A stretch of DNA of 64,000 nucleotides from Stenotrophomonas maltophilia (GTDB lineage: Bacteria; Pseudomonadota; Gammaproteobacteria; Xanthomonadales; Xanthomonadaceae). The translations under genes were made by a program, and so were the position numbers. The DNA lies in contig DGLB01000054.1 of the NCBI GenBank assembly GCA_002387845.1, positions 1 through 64,000 of the forward strand, in the 5' to 3' direction. Under the pieces are notes generated by a model. That model was not told the origin of the DNA. It was given only the letters and a program-made list of their open reading frames with translations, and did not search any database. This document shows positions 54,319 through 60,486 of the stretch, in pieces (position 1 is the stretch's first letter; each line of letters starts with the position of its first letter).

Positions 54319-55374
54319 ATGCAGGTACGCAACGCTTGGCTGGGCATGGCGCTGGCCCTTGCACTTCCGGCGGTCGCCGCCACCCCGGTCGACCTGACCA
54401 CCCTCGACCGCGAGATGACCGGACCACGCACCCAGGTGCTGGTGCTGGGCAGCGTCCACCTCAGCGAGATCGAGGGCGGCATCCAGCCCGGCGCACTCGA
54501 GCCGCTGCTGGCCCGGCTGGCCGCCTACAAGCCCGACATCATCACCATCGAGAACATCGACGGCGAGCAGTGTGACCTGGCCGCACGCCACCCCACCGTG
54601 TACGGCGACGACTACTGCGCCGACACCGACGACGCCCGCGCCGCCACCGGCCTGCAGGTGCCTGCCGCGCTGGAACGGGTGAACGCCGCATTGGCGGACT
54701 GGCCGGCCAGGCCCACACCCGCTCAGCGCCGCCAACTGGCCGCCTGGTTCCTCGCCGCCAACGACCGTCCCTCCGCGTACGTGCAATGGCTGCAGCTGCC
54801 CGCCGGCGAGCGCCAGCCCGGCGACGGCCTCACCCCGGCGCTGGTGACCCTGCTGGACGGCATTGCCACCCGCCAGAACGAGAGCTACCAGATCGCATCG
54901 CAGCTGGCCGCGCGCCTCGGCCACGCCCGCGTCTACCCGGTGGATGACCACACCGGCGACAACCTCACGCTGACCGACCGCAAGGCGTTCGCGCGTGAAC
55001 TGGAAGCGGCGTGGAAGGCCGGCAGTGCCGAGCTCGACAAGCACATCGCCGAGGAAGACGCGATGGCCAAGGGCAGGGACCTGTTGCCGCTGTACCGCTA
55101 CCTCAATGATCCGGAACGTTTGAACACGCTGGCCGAGGTCAATGTCTCCGCCGCATTGAAGGCGCATTCGCCGCTGCAGTCACCGCAGAAGTGGGTGAAA
55201 GGCTGGGAGATCCGCAATCTGCGCATGGTCGCCAACGTGGCGCAGACCTTCCGCGAGCGCCCGGGCGTGCGCGTGCTGTCCGTGGTGGGGGCCTCGCACA
55301 AGCCCTGGTTCGACCAGTGGCTGGGGCGCCTGGCCGGCGTGGAGATCGTGGATGTGGAGCCGGTACTGCGCTAG
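54319..55374 (+). CDS. DUF5694 secreted protein
   Basis: 351 residues starting MQVRNAWLGMALALALPAVAA (signal peptide). The mature part begins with a strand carrying a His, TQVLVLGSVHLSEIEGGIQPG, followed by KPDIITIENIDGEQCD and, near the end, LRMVANVAQTFRERPGVRVLSVVGASHKPWFDQWL. This is the TIKI/TraB-GumN-like arrangement (GSVHLS with conserved His, IENI, and GASHKPWFD) used by proteins with conserved metal-like active sites; DUF5694 is the closest family. The biochemical activity is unknown. It is a single gene, 102 bases after the SseB-like gene. Confidence 0.83.
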   Translation: MQVRNAWLGMALALALPAVAATPVDLTTLDREMTGPRTQVLVLGSVHLSEIEGGIQPGALEPLLARLAAYKPDIITIENIDGEQCDLAARHPTVYGDDYCADTDDARAATGLQVPAALERVNAALADWPARPTPAQRRQLAAWFLAANDRPSAYVQWLQLPAGERQPGDGLTPALVTLLDGIATRQNESYQIASQLAARLGHARVYPVDDHTGDNLTLTDRKAFARELEAAWKAGSAELDKHIAEEDAMAKGRDLLPLYRYLNDPERLNTLAEVNVSAALKAHSPLQSPQKWVKGWEIRNLRMVANVAQTFRERPGVRVLSVVGASHKPWFDQWLGRLAGVEIVDVEPVLR

Positions 55375-55417
55375 TGTTGTGGGTTGTGGGAGTGCCACAT
55401 GGACATCAGGGGGATGG

Positions 55418-55747
55418 GTGGAACAGCGTTCTGTAGTTGGCGCGGATGGGATTGCCCTCGCGCGGCGGCATCTGGCGGCCGCAATGGTCTGTGGGCTGGG
55501 TTCGTTCTGTGCATTCCTGGCCGCGTCTCTGGTCCTCGCGGAGCGTGGCTATGAGACTGATTGGCTGCTGCTGGTCATGTGGGTAATCAATCTCAACACC
55601 GCGCGCCATCTCGGCCTTGCTGCCCGTGCCATGGGGCGCAGAGGCTGGCTGTATGGCGGTTTTGCCGCTATCTGGACTGCCACCGCACTGCCGGTCTTTT
55701 TCGTCCTCTACATGCAGTCCCTGCTTGCCAGCTACGCGCGGCGGTAG
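55418..55747 (+). CDS. Small inner-membrane protein of unknown function
   Basis: 109 residues from a GTG at 55418 (VEQRSVVGADGIALARRH), the first start after which the sequence looks coding; the frame runs back to 55352. Three hydrophobic segments: MVCGLGSFCAFLAASLVLA, TDWLLLVMWVINLNTA and GFAAIWTATALPVFFVLYM. No family recognised. It ends in a TAG that is the GTAG of the palindrome at 55744. Confidence 0.55.
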   Translation: MEQRSVVGADGIALARRHLAAAMVCGLGSFCAFLAASLVLAERGYETDWLLLVMWVINLNTARHLGLAARAMGRRGWLYGGFAAIWTATALPVFFVLYMQSLLASYARR

Positions 55748-55770
55748 AGTCATGCAGGGCGTGGCTCTAC
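55744..55770. repeat. Two-headed SMAG palindrome giving stop codons to both flanking genes
   Basis: GTAGAGTCATGC, AGG, GCGTGGCTCTAC: a 12-pair stem (three G-T wobbles) with GTAG at one end and CTAC at the other. The left GTAG contains the TAG stop of the small membrane protein. The right one, read on the minus strand, contains the TAG stop of the LacI regulator. Confidence 0.85.
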
Positions 55771-56804
55771 GGGTGCCCCGCCAGCGACGACTCCCGCACC
55801 ACCAGCTTCACCGGAATCGTCTGGCTTTCCACCTTCTCACCCTGGATCAGCGCCAGCAGCTTCTCCACCAGTAGCTGCCCGGCCTGCTTCGTATCCTGCT
55901 GCACGGTAGAAAGCGTCGGCGACACCGAAGCGGCCAGCGGAATGTCATCAAACCCCACCAGCGCCACATCCTGCGGCACCCGCAGCCCGGCCTCGCGCAA
56001 TGCCCGCATCGCGCCAATCGCAATCAGATCGCTGGCCCCGAACAACGCATCGAACCGGTCCCCACTGGCCAACAACGCCTGGCAGGCCTCGTAACCGGAC
56101 TGCTCGGTGGTGATCGCATCGCGCTGCAGGGCAGGCACCGCAGCCACGCCCCGGGCGGTCATCGCCGCCACATAGCCGCGATGGCGCTCCTCGAACTCCG
56201 GATAATGGCTGGAGGCATGCCCGATGAAGGCAATCCGCCGGCAGCCCTGGTCAAGCAGGTGCGCGGTGATGTCATGGCCGCCCTGGAAGTTGTCACAGCC
56301 GATCGACACCCCCGGCTGGTCCGGCAGGGCCGCGCCCCAGCGCACGAAGTGCGTGCCCTGTTCCACCAGCCGTTGCAGGCGCTCGCGGGACTCGTGGTAG
56401 TCGCCATAGCCCAGCAGGATGATGCCGTCGGCCTTGTTGCTGTCCTCGTAATCGGCCTGCCAGTCGGTGGACAGCTGCTGGAACGACACCAGCAGGTCGT
56501 TGCCGCGCAGCGCGCAGGCCCGGGTGATCGACCCCAGCATGGCGTGGAAGAACGGGTTGATCAGCGAATCGTCGTTGGTGGGGTCTTCGAAGAACAGCAG
56601 CGCCAGCGTGCCGGCGTTGCGCAGGCGCAGGCTGGAGGCGTTCTTGTCCACCTTGTAGTTCAGCTCGCGGGCAATGCGCAGAATGCGCTCCCGTGTCTCC
56701 GGATTGACCATCGGGCTACCGCGCAGCGCCCGCGACACGGTCGGCTGCGAGACCCCGGCCAGATGGGCGATATCCAGTGAAGTGGCTTTGCCGCGAATGG
56801 TCAT
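55767..56804 (-). CDS. LacI-family regulator, probable maltodextrin repressor
   Basis: 345 residues. The LacI helix-turn-helix and hinge are clear: TSLDIAHLAGVSQPTVSRALRGSPMVNPETRERILRIARELNYKVDKNASSLR. The sugar-binding core follows (TLALLFFEDPTNDDSLINPFFHAMLGSI, DGIILLGYGDYHESRERL, GHDITAHLLDQGCRRIAFIGHASS, ALFGASDLIAIGAMRALREAGLRVPQDVALVGFDDIPLA). Among the regulators in this window it is the only one matching the LacI-type operators before the maltodextrin genes, 6-18 kb away, so it is the best candidate to bind them. It lies between a convergent SMAG palindrome and a 700-base gene-free region. Confidence 0.92.
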   Translation of the reverse strand: MTIRGKATSLDIAHLAGVSQPTVSRALRGSPMVNPETRERILRIARELNYKVDKNASSLRLRNAGTLALLFFEDPTNDDSLINPFFHAMLGSITRACALRGNDLLVSFQQLSTDWQADYEDSNKADGIILLGYGDYHESRERLQRLVEQGTHFVRWGAALPDQPGVSIGCDNFQGGHDITAHLLDQGCRRIAFIGHASSHYPEFEERHRGYVAAMTARGVAAVPALQRDAITTEQSGYEACQALLASGDRFDALFGASDLIAIGAMRALREAGLRVPQDVALVGFDDIPLAASVSPTLSTVQQDTKQAGQLLVEKLLALIQGEKVESQTIPVKLVVRESSLAGHP

Positions 56805-56877
56805 GGCGGGCAGGGCAGGGACGACAGGGTAAATGATGCCATGAGGCGGCCAGGCCCGTCTGAATTCCAGAAACTCC

Positions 56878-56901
56878 GTAGAGTCGGGCTTGCCCGGCTG
56901 C
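56878..56901. repeat. SMAG/REP palindrome
   Basis: GTAGAGTCGGGCTTGCCCGG begins this element upstream of the LacI regulator. Its arms are GTCGGGC/GCCCGGC, so one arm carries a substitution. Confidence 0.72.
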
Positions 56902-57020
56902 TCTCCGTTCCGGCGTCATGACCGCCCGACGCATGGCTTCGGTTCGGACTAAACGCCGGGGACAGGCACGGGGAACCGAATTGATTCGCCTTCGGATGCT
57001 TGCGCCGCGCCTTGCGCGGT

Positions 57021-57043
57021 TGACACGCATGGCGTGTCACTAC
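57021..57043. repeat. GTAG-type palindrome (ACACGC/GCGTGT)
   Basis: TGACACGC, ATG, GCGTGTCA followed by CTAC. It has the same inner stem type as the element at 29072-29111. Confidence 0.72.
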
Positions 57044-57364
57044 GAATTGTTACGTGCACAGGACGATCGCGCTGTTCGCCGGGCGCATGCCCGGCGGACC
57101 CCGTCACGCGTTCCGCGCCATTCACGACGCACGCGTCTAACGGGCTGCAAAAAAATCCACACGCCGATTCGTCAATAAACCGTCGTGAAAACGTACGCAA
57201 TCGGCACGGAAGACGGAAAAAATATGGCATCCGCGTCATCCGATCGCACGCCTCCGTTGCACTCGACCTATCCTTGCCCGCGGGCCGTTTCCAATCGCTC
57301 GCTGTATTGCGCATGGTGAAGCCGTGGAGTCTGAAACCTCCGTCAGCCAATCTCTTGTTCAACG

Positions 57365-57478
57365 CCCTCCGTCGGGAGGGTGACGAAATGCAACACCCTT
57401 GTGGAAATACGTCACACCGTACTTGAGATTGACTGACGGGTTTCAGCCTCCCGACCCCCTCGCCATCCTGGCGAGGGG
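57365..57478 (+). promoter_or_regulatory. Structured leader with alternative hairpins upstream of symE-like gene
   Basis: Hairpin A: CCCTCC (57365-57370) with GGAGGG (57375-57380). Alternative B: GTCGGGAGG (57371-57379) is the exact complement of CCTCCCGAC (57447-57455), so A and B exclude each other. Hairpin C: CCCCTCGCCA, TCC, TGGCGAGGGG (57456-57478) ends ten bases before the GAGGAG ribosome site. C is compatible with B. The arrangement resembles an attenuator or translational switch. No antisense promoter was recognised. Confidence 0.5.
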
Positions 57479-57500
57479 TGACTTCCCGAGGAGCAATGCC

Positions 57501-57767
57501 ATGTCCGAAGAAAAGCAACCCAAGCGGCCCCTGCACGTCCAGCGTCCCAAGAGCATCCGCGTCGAATCGCTCGCTCCCCGTGGCGATGGCGATGACCCCG
57601 ATGCCATCCGTATCCCCTGCATCAAGCTGCGCGGCATGTGGCTGCATGTCGCCGGCTTCCGCATCGGCGATGTGCTGATCCCGCATCCGATCCCCGGCGG
57701 CATCGGTCTCACCGTGCGCCCGATGCCGGTAGTAGTCACCCGCCAGACAGTGAAACGTTCGACCTGA
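57501..57767 (+). CDS. SymE-family toxin-like protein
   Basis: 88 residues from MSEEKQPKRPLHVQRPKSIR. The C-terminal IPCIKLRGMWLHVAGFRIGDVLIPHPIPGGIGLTVRP carries the SymE/AbrB-fold signature (P-x-I-x-L-R-G-x-W-L-x-x-A-G-F). In E. coli SymE is an SOS-induced toxin that associates with nucleic acid and causes nucleoid condensation, repressed by the antisense RNA SymR. The GAGGAG site lies seven bases before the ATG. It is the first gene of the accessory region; a hairpin (CCTCGCCG/CGGCGAGG, 57782-57805) follows it. Assignment to a toxin is by homology only. Confidence 0.75.
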   Translation: MSEEKQPKRPLHVQRPKSIRVESLAPRGDGDDPDAIRIPCIKLRGMWLHVAGFRIGDVLIPHPIPGGIGLTVRPMPVVVTRQTVKRST

Positions 57768-57813
57768 CGCACACGTCTGCGCCTCGCCGAGTGCACGCGG
57801 CGAGGATGCAGAT

Positions 57814-57830
57814 CGATTTGCAACAAATCG
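57814..57830. promoter_or_regulatory. Palindrome upstream of the toxin-antitoxin pair
   Basis: CGATTTG, CAA, CAAATCG: perfect 7-bp arms about 105 bases before the antitoxin start, in locally AT-rich sequence. It is placed and shaped as an autoregulatory toxin-antitoxin operator. Confidence 0.5.
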
Positions 57831-57935
57831 GATGTTTCCTACAGATCAGATGGCTCAAAAGTGATTACTGCGGTGGTTTGCCGCAACAACAATGGAATTG
57901 AAGCCAGAACCCCATCTCACTACCACAGGTGTACG

Positions 57936-58406
57936 ATGAACCAAATCATTGAACGGGGGCTCCCCGCCATGAAGCCGATCGATCCCGTTGGGCGAAGCGC
58001 GAAGTCTGGAACCTCCTCGTCTCTCAAGAAGGCCAGGAGTCCGAGAGCGCAACCGACCACGCCAGAGGTCAAGATCGGGATCTCCGATCTGACGGTCATG
58101 ACGAGAGAAAAAGTCGAGCAGCACGGTTGGGCGGCTGTCCTCGACAAGGTCAGCAAGCTACCGGCGGTTGTTGTTCAGGGTGATCAGCGAAACGAGGCCG
58201 TTATCCTCTCGGCGGCCATGTATGAGCTTCTCCTTCGCCACATTGGCGATATCCCCCCCGAAGCGTTTGCGAACGCGATTGCATCGGCGAGCGTGCAGGC
58301 GGAATGGGATGAGCGCCTTGCTGTGCTGAATGAAGGGGAATCACTTGCCGAAGTGATCAAAAAAGCCCCGCATCGGGGGAAAGTAAAGCTCGGTCCGGCG
58401 TTCTGA
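57936..58406 (+). CDS. Phd/YefM-like antitoxin of the zeta-toxin pair
   Basis: 156 residues from MNQIIERGLPAMKPIDPVGR. The middle LTVMTREKVEQHGWAAVLDKVSKLPAVVVQGDQRNEAVILSAAMYELLLRHI matches a Phd/YefM-type pattern (helix, then hydrophobic strand before a Y-E-x-L helix), used to bind operators and neutralise a toxin. An Ala/Ser/Lys-rich stretch (KSGTSSSLKKARSPRAQPT) separates it from the start; an internal ATG at 57969 is possible. AGGT lies six bases before 57936. Its stop is three bases before the zeta-toxin start, so the two are co-translated. Confidence 0.75.
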   Translation: MNQIIERGLPAMKPIDPVGRSAKSGTSSSLKKARSPRAQPTTPEVKIGISDLTVMTREKVEQHGWAAVLDKVSKLPAVVVQGDQRNEAVILSAAMYELLLRHIGDIPPEAFANAIASASVQAEWDERLAVLNEGESLAEVIKKAPHRGKVKLGPAF

Positions 58407-58409
58407 ACG

Positions 58410-59765
58410 ATGCCGACAATAACCGTATTGGCCGGAGTGAACGGAGCGGGAAAGAGTTCACTGCTAGGCGGCATCCTCCATGAGCTGGGAAAAGACTGGT
58501 TCAATCCTGATGCGTGCGCTCTGCGGCTGGTGCAGATCGGGCATGAGCAGGACGCGGCCAACTCCAACGCATGGGAAATGGGGAAGGCGCGCCTCGTGCA
58601 TGCCATAGACGCGGCGAGGGATCACGCCTTCGAGACGACACTCGGCGGAACAACCCTCACTGCGCTGCTACGAAAAGCGATGGGCAGTCATGACGTGGCG
58701 GTGTGGTTCTGCGGACTGGAGAGTGCTGAGCTGCATATTGAGCGGGTTGCGCAGCGAGTCGCTGCGGGTGGGCATCACGTATCGGCCGATCTGATACGCC
58801 ATCGATTTGATCGATCCAGGGAGAACCTGATCTCTTTGATGGACGGGCTGACAGCGCTTCGCGTCTACGATAACTCCGCCTCCACGGAGGAGGGTGCCCG
58901 TAGTTTGAAGCTGGTCCTGAACCTGTACCAGGGCGTCATTGCGTTCCCAGCGTCACCCGAAGATCTGCATAGCACGCCGGGCTGGGCAATGCCCATCGTC
59001 CAGCATGCGATGCAGTTGTATCCTCCAGCTTGGATGAGATTATCGATACTCAACGTTTTACGGAGCTTGACAATCCGCGAGTGCAAGACTCCAATATCCT
59101 CATCGCCACAGACCGGAACCCGCAAGGGGGTGGCGACACCGGTAGAGCAATCTACCCCTAGCCCCAAGAGCAGGATAGGTGCTTCGCACCCAAAGGTCAG
59201 ACCGAGAACTTTGATTCAAACAGAACGCCTCCGAAAGGAGGCGTTCTGCTTTTTGCGACTCGCCACGCAGCACATGGCTCTACCGTTCCTTCAGCATGTT
59301 GCAGAACAGTGCGCCCTGTTCGATGGCGTCATCCAGCGCCACGTGGGTGTGTGGCAGCTTGTCGAACCAGCGCTTGGGCATGTTGCGCTTGGTCGCGGCC
59401 CGGTAGTCGGATTTCATCAGCGCCATCGCGAAGGTCTTGATGTCCAGTGCGGAGTGCGAGAACGGGCTTTCTCCGACAAAGCGCATCAGGTACCAGTACA
59501 CGAACAGGAAGTCGTAGCCGGCCGGGTAGCCGACGAAGACGGGCTTGCCCGGCAGTGTTCCTATCCATGCCACGTACCGCTGCATGGCGGCTTCGGGCGT
59601 TTCGCAATCGGTACGGCACGCCGCCCACGCCGTCGGCTGGGTGGCCCACCAGGCCATCGTGTCCGGGTAGCCGCTGGCATCCGGCAGTGTCTCCAGATTT
59701 GCGGTGAAGGTCCCGATCAGGGTCTTGTCAGCCCGGTAGGCCGCCGAGGCGAAGCTGAGCATTGA
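58410..59765 (+). CDS. Zeta-toxin-family kinase with aberrant 3' end
   Basis: The first ~205 codons are a zeta-like kinase: Walker A MPTITVLAGVNGAGKSSLLGG, the acidic substrate loop WFNPDACALRL, FETTLGGTTLTALLRKA, and GGHHVSADLIRHRFDRSRENLISLMDG. Such kinases phosphorylate UDP-sugars or nucleotide precursors and arrest cell-wall synthesis. Related proteins end soon after the PIVQHAM-type helix (here at ~59020), yet this frame stays open to 59765, passing a strong terminator (59221-59255) and running antisense to the exonuclease gene. Another frame continues plausibly (...LDEIIDTQRFTELDNP...) to a stop at 59161. A frameshift or lost stop is likely, so the true C-terminus is uncertain and the gene may be inactive. 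Confidence 0.6.
   Translation: MPTITVLAGVNGAGKSSLLGGILHELGKDWFNPDACALRLVQIGHEQDAANSNAWEMGKARLVHAIDAARDHAFETTLGGTTLTALLRKAMGSHDVAVWFCGLESAELHIERVAQRVAAGGHHVSADLIRHRFDRSRENLISLMDGLTALRVYDNSASTEEGARSLKLVLNLYQGVIAFPASPEDLHSTPGWAMPIVQHAMQLYPPAWMRLSILNVLRSLTIRECKTPISSSPQTGTRKGVATPVEQSTPSPKSRIGASHPKVRPRTLIQTERLRKEAFCFLRLATQHMALPFLQHVAEQCALFDGVIQRHVGVWQLVEPALGHVALGRGPVVGFHQRHREGLDVQCGVRERAFSDKAHQVPVHEQEVVAGRVADEDGLARQCSYPCHVPLHGGFGRFAIGTARRPRRRLGGPPGHRVRVAAGIRQCLQICGEGPDQGLVSPVGRRGEAEH
59221..59255 (+). terminator. Rho-independent terminator after the toxin-antitoxin genes
   Basis: CAGAACGCCTCC, GAAA, GGAGGCGTTCTG and then CTTTTTG: a perfect 12-bp stem with tetraloop and T-run. It lies within the run-on frame of the zeta-like gene, evidence that the functional message normally ends here. 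Confidence 0.92.
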
Positions 59766-59831
59766 GTGCGGGCCGGGAATGGGGCCGTCGGCCTCGACGT
59801 CGGTGCTGAGGTAGATCTCTTCCTGAGCCAT
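59280..59831 (-). CDS. DEDD-type 3'-5' exonuclease (DnaQ/RNase T-like)
   Basis: 183 residues. The exonuclease-fold acidic residues are visible: YLSTDVEADGPIPGPHSMLSFASAAY (D-x-E), VFVGYPAGYDFLFVYWYLMRF, and CHTHVALDD-like LPHTHVALDDAIEQGALFCNML (His plus Asp). Together they form the DEDDh active site. It probably degrades or trims RNA or DNA 3' ends. It is nine bases downstream of the kptA gene in the same operon, which suggests a role in RNA metabolism. The antisense frame is occupied by the run-on of the zeta-like gene. Confidence 0.86.
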   Translation of the reverse strand: MAQEEIYLSTDVEADGPIPGPHSMLSFASAAYRADKTLIGTFTANLETLPDASGYPDTMAWWATQPTAWAACRTDCETPEAAMQRYVAWIGTLPGKPVFVGYPAGYDFLFVYWYLMRFVGESPFSHSALDIKTFAMALMKSDYRAATKRNMPKRWFDKLPHTHVALDDAIEQGALFCNMLKER

Positions 59832-59840
59832 ATGGGTTCC

Positions 59841-60392
59841 TCAGCTGTTCACCGGTGCCAGAAACTCGGCGGGCACCTGCTCAACCAGCCACACCCCGTT
59901 GTCCGCCTGGAAGAACACCACGCCCTGCTGCTGCAGGCGCGCTGCGTCTACCTGCAGAATCACCGGCGTGCCATAACGCTTGCCCACTTCGGTCGCGGTT
60001 GCCACGTTCTCAGACAGATGCACATGATGCCGCTGCCCGGGGCGCAGGCCCTCGGCCAGAATCGACTCCAGAAACCGCGTGGCGGTTCCGTGATACAGCA
60101 CGTCCGGCGGCGTCTTGGCCAAATGCTGGATGTTCACTACAGCGGTGGTGTGACCCTGCGCGGCGCGGATGCGCTGCCCGTCCGCTGAAACCGTAAACCG
60201 CTTTTTCTCGCTGGTGTCGACCACGCGCTGGATGCGTTCGCGGTCCAGCGCGGTCCCGGTTTTGCCTGCCGCGCTGATCAAGGTATCGATATCCACCCAG
60301 CCTTCGCTGTCCAGCTCCAGCCCGATGGACTGTGGTTCATGGCGGAGGATGTAGCTGAGGTACTTGCTGGTCTCGGTCAGTTGTTTGGTCAT
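59841..60392 (-). CDS. kptA: RNA 2'-phosphotransferase KptA (Tpt1 family)
   Basis: 183 residues from MTKQLTETSKYLSYILRHEP; the frame runs back to 60776 but the family N-terminus is here. KptA marks: SKYLSYILRHEPQSIGLELDSEGWVDIDTLI, AQGHTTAVVN, VLYHGTATRFLESILAEGLRPGQRHHVHLSEN (NAD-binding HGT and H-x-HLS) and GVWLVEQVPAEFL. The enzyme removes an internal 2'-phosphate from RNA using NAD+, as in eukaryotic tRNA splicing. Bacterial roles are uncertain (RNA repair, or NAD-dependent RNA or DNA modification). Operon with the downstream exonuclease; divergent from the alkaline phosphatase. Confidence 0.92.
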   Translation of the reverse strand: MTKQLTETSKYLSYILRHEPQSIGLELDSEGWVDIDTLISAAGKTGTALDRERIQRVVDTSEKKRFTVSADGQRIRAAQGHTTAVVNIQHLAKTPPDVLYHGTATRFLESILAEGLRPGQRHHVHLSENVATATEVGKRYGTPVILQVDAARLQQQGVVFFQADNGVWLVEQVPAEFLAPVNS

Positions 60393-60486
60393 GCCGCGCA
60401 TTCTAGCCAGTACCGTTGGCGCAGCACTGTCACAATGTAACTGTATAACATATGTGGATATCTCCGTTTCCATACCCGATCTGCCC

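Larger units (their letters stand above)
56805..57500. other. 700-base gene-free stretch with hairpins
   Basis: No credible protein is encoded: frames here are Arg-rich and mutually overlapping. It holds a SMAG element (56878-56901), a GTAG-type palindrome (57021-57043), an 8-bp hairpin CGCCGGGC/GCCCGGCG at 57077-57096, a poor match to the LacI-type operator (TGAAAACGTACGCA, 57186-57199) and the structured leader of the SymE-like gene. An A-run (AAAAAAA near 57151) and lower GC than neighbours suggest acquired DNA or a promoter region. Confidence 0.45.

Noticed and set aside
57186..57199. Fourth possible LacI-type operator (TGAAAACGTACGCA)
   Set aside because: It deviates from the shared motif on both sides of the centre and has no sugar gene next to it.
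56918..57426. Small frames within the 700-base gap
   Set aside because: Arg/Thr-rich translations with no start signals, crossing hairpins; they look non-coding.
60427..60450. Pho-box-like CTGTCAC...CTGTATA upstream of the alkaline phosphatase
   Set aside because: The two 7-mers are 14 bases apart rather than the 11-base period of Pho boxes, and the second one is poor.
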